9,902 bases of DNA from Bacillota bacterium. GTDB lineage: Bacteria > Bacillota > Clostridia > Lachnospirales > Lachnospiraceae. The notes below the pieces were generated by a model. That model did not search any database. It was not told the DNA's origin and saw only the letters and a list, made by a program, of their open reading frames with translations. The stretch spans positions 1 to 9,902 of the forward strand of contig JAEWMB010000014.1 of the NCBI GenBank assembly GCA_023457255.1. The letters are read 5' to 3'. A program made the position numbers and the translations under genes. Shown in pieces: positions 6,337-9,902 of the stretch (the first letter of the stretch is position 1; each line of letters starts with the position of its first letter).

Positions 6337-7734
6337 TTATCTCCAGCCTTCCGGCAAATATTTTATAGATGCCTGAATCATATCTTCCACCAGTGAATCA
6401 ATATCCTCTGCAGTGGCTCTTCCTTTCACTAAAGGATCATTAGCAAACGCCTGCTTTACTAACTCTTTATCATATGTAAGTGCTGCTTTTAATATCAATT
6501 CATGGTTCTCTACATGCGGTATGGTTAAATTTAAGATGGACTCTGGCATCTCCCCAGCAATAATCGGACGTATTGCATCCCTTTCGAAAATAGCGTTTGT
6601 TTCCACCACGGCTGTATCTGAGAAATTAGTTATCTGCTTCTTGCTATTTGGGATATTTACATTACTTATCACCCTTTCTAAACCGCAAAGTGCTTTTATT
6701 AATAAAATTCCTTCTTCACCAGATGCTTTTAACTCAACTTTTTCTTCTCCGCTTACTAAACGATGACTTTTTTCCAGTCTCTTAATTAGGTCTTCTTTTC
6801 TCCAGGTTACTGTAGTTAAGCCAAACTTCCAACTGTTTACGGTTTCCGGATCTTTTAAATACCAATCACCAGGAACAAACTCAGCCAAATGACGATCTCC
6901 TGCAGCTGCAATCAGCCCATATTTCTGGAATAAATCGAACTTCACACGATGGGCACAAGCAAAAGTTGAATTCGCCCAGTTTTCATCCTTTTCCAAAAAT
7001 CCTTCTTCAAAATGCTCCTTTATATAATCTCTATAGATTGGAAATAAATCTATTCCCTGATAGGAGGCATAATCAAACCAGGTAAAGTGGTTAATTCCTA
7101 AGACGTTCACATGTATTTCATTTCTCGGTATATCCCCAAGACCAAGCACCTGCTCTGCAATGCCTTTTAGTACTTTCTGGGTTCCAAATACCTCATGGCA
7201 GCATCCAAATGCTTTAATCTTCGGAAATACATGATATAAAGTTTTCACACATAAAGTCATCGGATTCGTATAATTTATAACCCATGCTTTAGGAGCATAC
7301 ATTTTCACTACTTCTGCTATATCTACAAACATAGGAATCGTACGAAGTGCACGAATCATACCGCCAGGACCTGCCGTATCACCAACAGACTGGTAGATTC
7401 CCAAACGTTCCGGAGTATGTACATCCGATTGCATTTCATCAAAAGTACCAGGTAAAATAGAGATAACAATAAAATCTGTACCGGTTAAGGCCTCTTCTAA
7501 TGTCTCTTTTGTTTCATAATTCCACTTTCCAATGCAATCTTCATTTTGAGTAATTGAATTACCTATCACCTCATTTTGTTTTGCTGCTGCTTTATCAATA
7601 TCATAAAGTCGAACAGTTCCGGATAACCTTGGTTCTCTTGCTAAATCAGTCATGAAAGTCCATGCCCATCCCCTAGAACCTCCACCAATATAAGCTATTT
7701 GTAAATCCGTCACCATATTATTCCGATATTTCAT
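6337..7734 (-). CDS. lplD: Glycoside hydrolase family 4, probable alpha-galacturonidase (LplD type)
   Basis: A 465-residue cytoplasmic enzyme of the NAD- and Mn-dependent GH4 family. It likely removes galacturonate from short pectin oligomers (EC 3.2.1.67). It opens with the dinucleotide-binding strand LQIAYIGGGSRGW (11-23) and D45 after the second strand (RLYDID). SILPGTFDEMQSDVHTPERLGIYQSVGDT (92-120, shown in part as QSVGDT with D119) and INYTNPM (153-159) follow. The metal-binding residues are GCCHE (C179, H180) and GINH (H216), and GDRHLAEF lies at 279-286. The wording of these blocks matches what I recall of Bacillus subtilis LplD more than maltose-6-phosphate or melibiose GH4 enzymes. 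The chosen ATG at 7734 follows GAAGGGAG (7743-7750) at eight bases; an upstream in-frame ATG at 7770 lacks a site. A perfect minus-strand TATAAT lies at 7792-7797 without a good -35. No transporter or sugar isomerase is adjacent. Specificity is inferred from family resemblance only. Confidence 0.8.
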   Translation of the reverse strand: MKYRNNMVTDLQIAYIGGGSRGWAWTFMTDLAREPRLSGTVRLYDIDKAAAKQNEVIGNSITQNEDCIGKWNYETKETLEEALTGTDFIVISILPGTFDEMQSDVHTPERLGIYQSVGDTAGPGGMIRALRTIPMFVDIAEVVKMYAPKAWVINYTNPMTLCVKTLYHVFPKIKAFGCCHEVFGTQKVLKGIAEQVLGLGDIPRNEIHVNVLGINHFTWFDYASYQGIDLFPIYRDYIKEHFEEGFLEKDENWANSTFACAHRVKFDLFQKYGLIAAAGDRHLAEFVPGDWYLKDPETVNSWKFGLTTVTWRKEDLIKRLEKSHRLVSGEEKVELKASGEEGILLIKALCGLERVISNVNIPNSKKQITNFSDTAVVETNAIFERDAIRPIIAGEMPESILNLTIPHVENHELILKAALTYDKELVKQAFANDPLVKGRATAEDIDSLVEDMIQASIKYLPEGWR

Positions 7735-7854
7735 CTTACTAGCTCCCTTCTTTGTAAAATACGTTATCATTTCATACTGGTTATACTAGTCATTATACTA
7801 AATAACATTGTATATTTCTTATTAAATTTTGCCCGATTCAAGCTATTTTTCAAA

Positions 7855-7962
7855 CTATCCGATACAATCCACAAGTAAATGATAGAAAGGCTTTCTGTCA
7901 TGTTTCCTGTTCCGATACATAAGCTGCGATTAATGTTGTATTCCCTTCTCTCCAAAGGACAT
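7855..7962 (-). pseudogene. Possible decayed start of a regulator gene, or a leader peptide
   Basis: On the minus strand a perfect Shine-Dalgarno AAGGAGGT (7971-7978) sits eight bases before an ATG (7962), the best initiation signal in the window. The frame stops after ten codons (MSFGEKGIQH, stop at 7930-7932). The same frame reopens and reads MYRNRKHDRKPFYHLLVDCIG (7920-7858) before another stop at 7855. The R-K-P-F-Y-H-L-L segment reminds me of the N terminus of AraC-family regulators, which commonly neighbour glycosidase genes; this is memory-based resemblance, not a search. Reading choices are a truncated regulator, or a ten-codon leader peptide in the GH4 5' region. A 62-codon frame starting at TTG 7955 overlaps this stretch but lacks its own binding site and looks non-coding. 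Confidence 0.3.
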
Positions 7963-8009
7963 CTAATCCAACCTCCTTATACTTATTCTACCGAAAAAGA
8001 TTTCTATAA

Positions 8010-8048
8010 CCTACCTTATATTTAAGTAACAGTTATTTCTAAGGTAGG
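8010..8048. repeat. Inverted repeat, 9 bp, in the 7963-8238 gap
   Basis: CCTACCTTA (8010-8018) pairs exactly with TAAGGTAGG (8040-8048) around a 21-base loop. On the minus strand it is followed at some distance by CTTTTT. It lies just upstream of the strong ribosome binding site at 7971-7978, so it could be a terminator-like or leader hairpin ahead of the GH4 region. No function is proven. Confidence 0.55.
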
Positions 8049-8082
8049 CTAGCAAAAAGGAGCATCATAAAAATAAGAACAG

Positions 8083-8129
8083 TACCGGATATCTTATAGA
8101 AACGAACGTGCTATGTACGATATCCGGTA
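8083..8129. repeat. Perfect 11-bp inverted repeat downstream of the endolysin
   Basis: TACCGGATATC (8083-8093) and GATATCCGGTA (8119-8129) are exact reverse complements around a 25-base loop, which can itself pair ATAG (8096-8099) with CTAT (8111-8114). On the minus strand the stem is followed by CTGTTCTTATTTTTATG, a T-rich tail, so it could be a back-up terminator behind the one at 8146-8172. Confidence 0.6.
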
Positions 8130-8145
8130 TGAATTTCCACAATAG

Positions 8146-8172
8146 AAAAAGCCTACCGAAAATTCGGCAGGC
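8146..8172 (-). terminator. Intrinsic terminator of the endolysin-like gene
   Basis: On the minus strand GCCTGCCGA (8172-8164) pairs with TCGGTAGGC (8159-8151), nine pairs with one G-U, around a four-base loop. Five T residues follow (complement of 8146-8150). It lies about 67 bases after the stop codon at 8239. This is the clearest minus-strand terminator inside the window apart from the rRNA one. Confidence 0.9.
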
Positions 8173-8238
8173 CTATCTGTTTCATTTAAAGGCACCTTCG
8201 AAATACGTTTTTAGGAGAGCACCTAATTAATTTATTTG

Positions 8239-9102
8239 TCACGCCAGATTTAATAAAAACTTCCACTCATCAATACCGATAGAAATATCTGTCCCCACAT
8301 TCTTTAGTAAAACCCATTGAGCAAGGCTTTTAATTGCCTCCTGGCATCTTTTTCCGAAAATTCCATCTATCCCATCTTTATTTTTACCGAATTTTCCAAT
8401 ATCATATCCTAGATCAATGAGCCTTCGCTGTACCAATTCTATCACTTTTCCCTTGGCTCCAAATTTAATCAACGGCACTTTGCTAAGAACTTCAGGTCCC
8501 GGAATTCCATCTATCTTCGCTTTAATCTCCTTTTGTAAATCCATGCACCATGAACGGAAAACACTCTCTAAACCTGTATATTTTGTATCATAGGAACTTT
8601 CATTATATACAAAACGTTTTGCTATACTATATTTCTTCCCTGCTTCAAACATCTGCTTACAATAAGTCTTCATATCAATTATTCTTGGCCCTATTCCTGA
8701 TGGATGCCCTATTGTTTTACCGTCTCCGATATACATTTCAACGTGTCCAATATGAAGATATCTATCTTTCCATGTCCCCCAATTGTTACTGTTTTGCTTT
8801 GCAATTTTATAATTAAAGAATATTAAATCGCCAGGTAATAACTTTTTTTCATCCGGATATTCACTCCGGGCAACATCAACAATGATACCGGATTTACTCT
8901 GTGCTTGTGATGATGAATATCCTCCTATATTGATTCCTGCAATTTTCTTATAAGTAGTATACATAGTTGAGGAACAGTCACCGTAACCTTTTGGAGTTTC
9001 ATAAACTTTAAGTCTTAGCTTACTATCCTGAGTATAATTATTTTTTCTTTCTCTACTCTTTAATGACTTCACTAATAATTGCCTTTGCTCGGATAATGTC
9101 AT
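8239..9102 (-). CDS. Endolysin-like NlpC/P60 peptidase with peptidoglycan-binding domain
   Basis: A 287-residue predicted cell-wall hydrolase. The N-terminal domain (about 25-165) has the NlpC/P60 layout: YGDCSS with nucleophile C43, the LPGDLIFF strand (89-96), HIGHVEMYIGDG with H120, and GHPSG with H133 as the probable third residue. Such enzymes cut peptide stems in peptidoglycan. The C-terminal part (about 180-285) resembles a two-step peptidoglycan-binding domain: KIDGIPGPEVLSKVPLI (196-212), then FGAKGKVIELVQRRLIDLGY (214-233) and DGIDGIFGKRCQEAI (243-257). There is no signal peptide or membrane segment, so the product stays in the cytoplasm unless released by lysis or a holin, as with phage endolysins. 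The ATG at 9102 is chosen because a G7 run (9109-9115 on the complement) lies six bases upstream; the frame stays open to 9225, but that extension crosses an inverted repeat and looks untranslated. No phage genes flank it. Confidence 0.8.
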   Translation of the reverse strand: MTLSEQRQLLVKSLKSRERKNNYTQDSKLRLKVYETPKGYGDCSSTMYTTYKKIAGINIGGYSSSQAQSKSGIIVDVARSEYPDEKKLLPGDLIFFNYKIAKQNSNNWGTWKDRYLHIGHVEMYIGDGKTIGHPSGIGPRIIDMKTYCKQMFEAGKKYSIAKRFVYNESSYDTKYTGLESVFRSWCMDLQKEIKAKIDGIPGPEVLSKVPLIKFGAKGKVIELVQRRLIDLGYDIGKFGKNKDGIDGIFGKRCQEAIKSLAQWVLLKNVGTDISIGIDEWKFLLNLA

Positions 9103-9172
9103 TATAATCCCCCCCTTTATATTAAATGCCTTAGCAACAAGTTCCATTACACAATATATCATTCTATTAATC

Positions 9173-9206
9173 ACCATTCTTGCACCATTGTTTGTGCAAG
9201 AATGGT
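9173..9206. repeat. Perfect 13-bp inverted repeat upstream of the endolysin
   Basis: ACCATTCTTGCAC (9173-9185) and GTGCAAGAATGGT (9194-9206) are exact reverse complements around an eight-base loop. The repeat sits 70 bases before the endolysin start, in its probable 5' untranslated region or promoter. It has no T-run on the minus strand. It could be an mRNA hairpin or an operator. Confidence 0.75.
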
Positions 9207-9228
9207 TTGTGGTACAAAAGCACAAACC
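9204..9228. repeat. Perfect 8-bp inverted repeat overlapping the previous one
   Basis: GGTTTGTG (9204-9211) and CACAAACC (9221-9228) pair around a nine-base loop. It shares the bases GGT (9204-9206) with the 13-bp repeat, so the two full stems cannot form together. A third repeat, TGTGGAA (9234-9240) with TTCCACA (9253-9259), follows at once. Confidence 0.65.
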
Positions 9229-9259
9229 TGCAATGTGGAATTAATTTTTTATTTCCACA

Positions 9260-9689
9260 CTCTCCCTTCTATCTCTATGTCAGTCCCTTTATGTTATATT
9301 ATTCGTAATCTGACGATATGTGATAGAATAATTTGTAGAATTAATTAGAAAACCGCTATTTTATATCAATATGTAGTGATTTTTACAGATTTATTCTATT
9401 ATAAAAGTGATTTTATTTAGTAATGTCAACTGCCGGGCAATTTAATAATAGAAGATTTCCTTGATTACCAGAATGGAGTTATTTTTCAAACGTGAATTTT
9501 CCTCTGTCATACGCTTGATAGAGGAACTAGAAATATATAGGAATTATTTCGATAGCAAAAATTAAGGAAAAGGGACTAAATTCAATACAGTACCAGACTC
9601 CGTCTTTTAGAGTCGCTTAGTAAACTGCCAACTTTGGGATACCGCCGCATTGCGGTTCTATGATAACTCAGAATTATTTATCCCTGAAA
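9260..9689. other. Intergenic region between endolysin and rRNA terminator
   Basis: No recognisable gene is present. A 30-codon plus-strand frame at 9473-9565 (MELFFKREFSSVIRLIEELE and ten more residues) has protein-like composition, with alternating charged and hydrophobic residues. It has no clear ribosome binding site, so I leave it as a possible fragment. Small stems occur at 9595-9613 (GACTC with GAGTC) and about 9641-9656 (ACCGC with GCGGT). The region does not contain the 5S rRNA sequence that would normally follow a 23S gene. Confidence 0.5.
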
Positions 9690-9733
9690 TAAAAAAATAG
9701 TAAACAACAAGAGATCCTCTCATTCTTTACTAT
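9690..9733 (-). terminator. Intrinsic terminator of the rRNA operon
   Basis: On the minus strand ATAGTAAA (9733-9726) pairs with TTTACTAT (9704-9697), and inside it GAGA (9721-9718) pairs with TCTC (9714-9711). A T-rich tail (complement of the A-run 9689-9697) follows. It lies about 55 bases beyond the 3' end of the 23S gene, so the operon appears to stop directly after 23S. Confidence 0.85.
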
Positions 9734-9788
9734 CCAGATTCCATATTCTCTTTAATAACTTCACATTGAATGGGTAAAACAAACCTTT

Positions 9789-9902
9789 TAGGTTAAGCCC
9801 TCGACCGATTAGTAACAATCAGCTGCATGTGTTGCCACACTTCCACCTTTGTCCTATCAACCTGATCGTCTTTCAGGGGTCTTACTAACTTTCGTTATGG
9901 GA
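9789..9902 (-). rRNA. rrl: 23S ribosomal RNA, 3' end (partial, gene continues beyond the window)
   Basis: Read on the minus strand, this matches the conserved domain VI tail of bacterial 23S rRNA: GTAAGACCCCTGAAAGACGA, then CAGGTTGATAGGACAAAGGT, and the closing ACTAATCGGTCGAGGGCTTA followed by ACC. The mature 3' end is placed near 9789-9791 by comparison with remembered Firmicute 23S ends, so it is uncertain by a few bases. Only about 114 bases are present. It is transcribed in the same direction as the rRNA operon whose leader occupies the left end of the window. Confidence 0.95.

Noticed and set aside
6413..6766. Plus-strand frame of 117 codons inside the GH4 gene
   Set aside because: It is antisense to a clear GH4 enzyme, and its composition shows no family motif.
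7767..7955. Minus-strand frame of 62 codons upstream of the GH4 gene starting at TTG
   Set aside because: It has no binding site for its TTG, no recognisable motif, and overlaps the much better initiation signal at 7962 in another frame.
8550..8816. Plus-strand frame of 88 codons inside the endolysin gene
   Set aside because: It is antisense to the NlpC/P60 domain and Tyr/Leu-rich in a way typical of complementary-strand translation.
9473..9565. Plus-strand 30-codon frame in the right intergenic region
   Set aside because: The composition is protein-like, but there is no clear ribosome binding site and no recognised family, so it is not called as a gene.
9595..9656. Hairpins near the rRNA end considered as part of a 5S rRNA gene
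   Set aside because: The conserved 5S blocks (CCATCCCGAAC-type loop and flanking stems) are absent on both strands.

Overview
The window is AT-rich, low-GC Firmicute DNA. It reads like a strict anaerobe of the Lachnospiraceae / Clostridium cluster XIVa type, possibly close to Lachnoclostridium phytofermentans; that name is inference from gene style, since no search was run. The supporting signs are strong AGGAGG-type ribosome binding sites, two oxygen-sensitive hybrid-cluster proteins, a pectin-type family 4 glycosidase and clostridial-type rRNA ends.

Layout. The window lies between two ribosomal RNA operons that both run on the minus strand. The left end (about 1-320) holds tandem promoters and the leader of an rRNA operon whose genes lie beyond base 1. 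The right end (about 9789-9902) is the 3' end of a 23S rRNA gene, followed by an intrinsic terminator and no 5S gene. Between them are five confident protein genes, each apparently a separate transcription unit with its own terminator or hairpin. On the plus strand: a CofE-like (F420-0:glutamate ligase superfamily) protein of unknown role (820-2007), a class I hybrid-cluster protein with a C-terminal CxxC redox domain (2303-4168) and a second hybrid-cluster protein without that domain (4455-6131). On the minus strand: a GH4 alpha-galacturonidase of the LplD type (6337-7734) and an endolysin-like NlpC/P60 peptidase with a peptidoglycan-binding tail (8239-9102).

How they fit together. The two Hcp proteins suggest defence against nitrosative or oxidative stress (NO, hydroxylamine) in the anaerobic cytoplasm, and the first has a Rex-like (NADH/NAD+) operator candidate upstream. 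The CofE-like gene sits beside them, but nothing in the window shows F420 metabolism. The galacturonidase would release galacturonate from small pectin fragments inside the cell. The cell-wall hydrolase has no signal peptide and looks like a phage-derived or phage-like endolysin standing alone.

The intergenic DNA is rich in inverted repeats: a 16-bp perfect stem between the two hcp genes, nested stems between the convergent hcp and GH4 genes, three successive hairpins downstream of the endolysin, and three partly competing hairpins upstream of it. A possible decayed regulator start with a perfect Shine-Dalgarno sequence lies upstream of the GH4 gene. I found no tRNA, CRISPR array, insertion sequence or complete mobile element.
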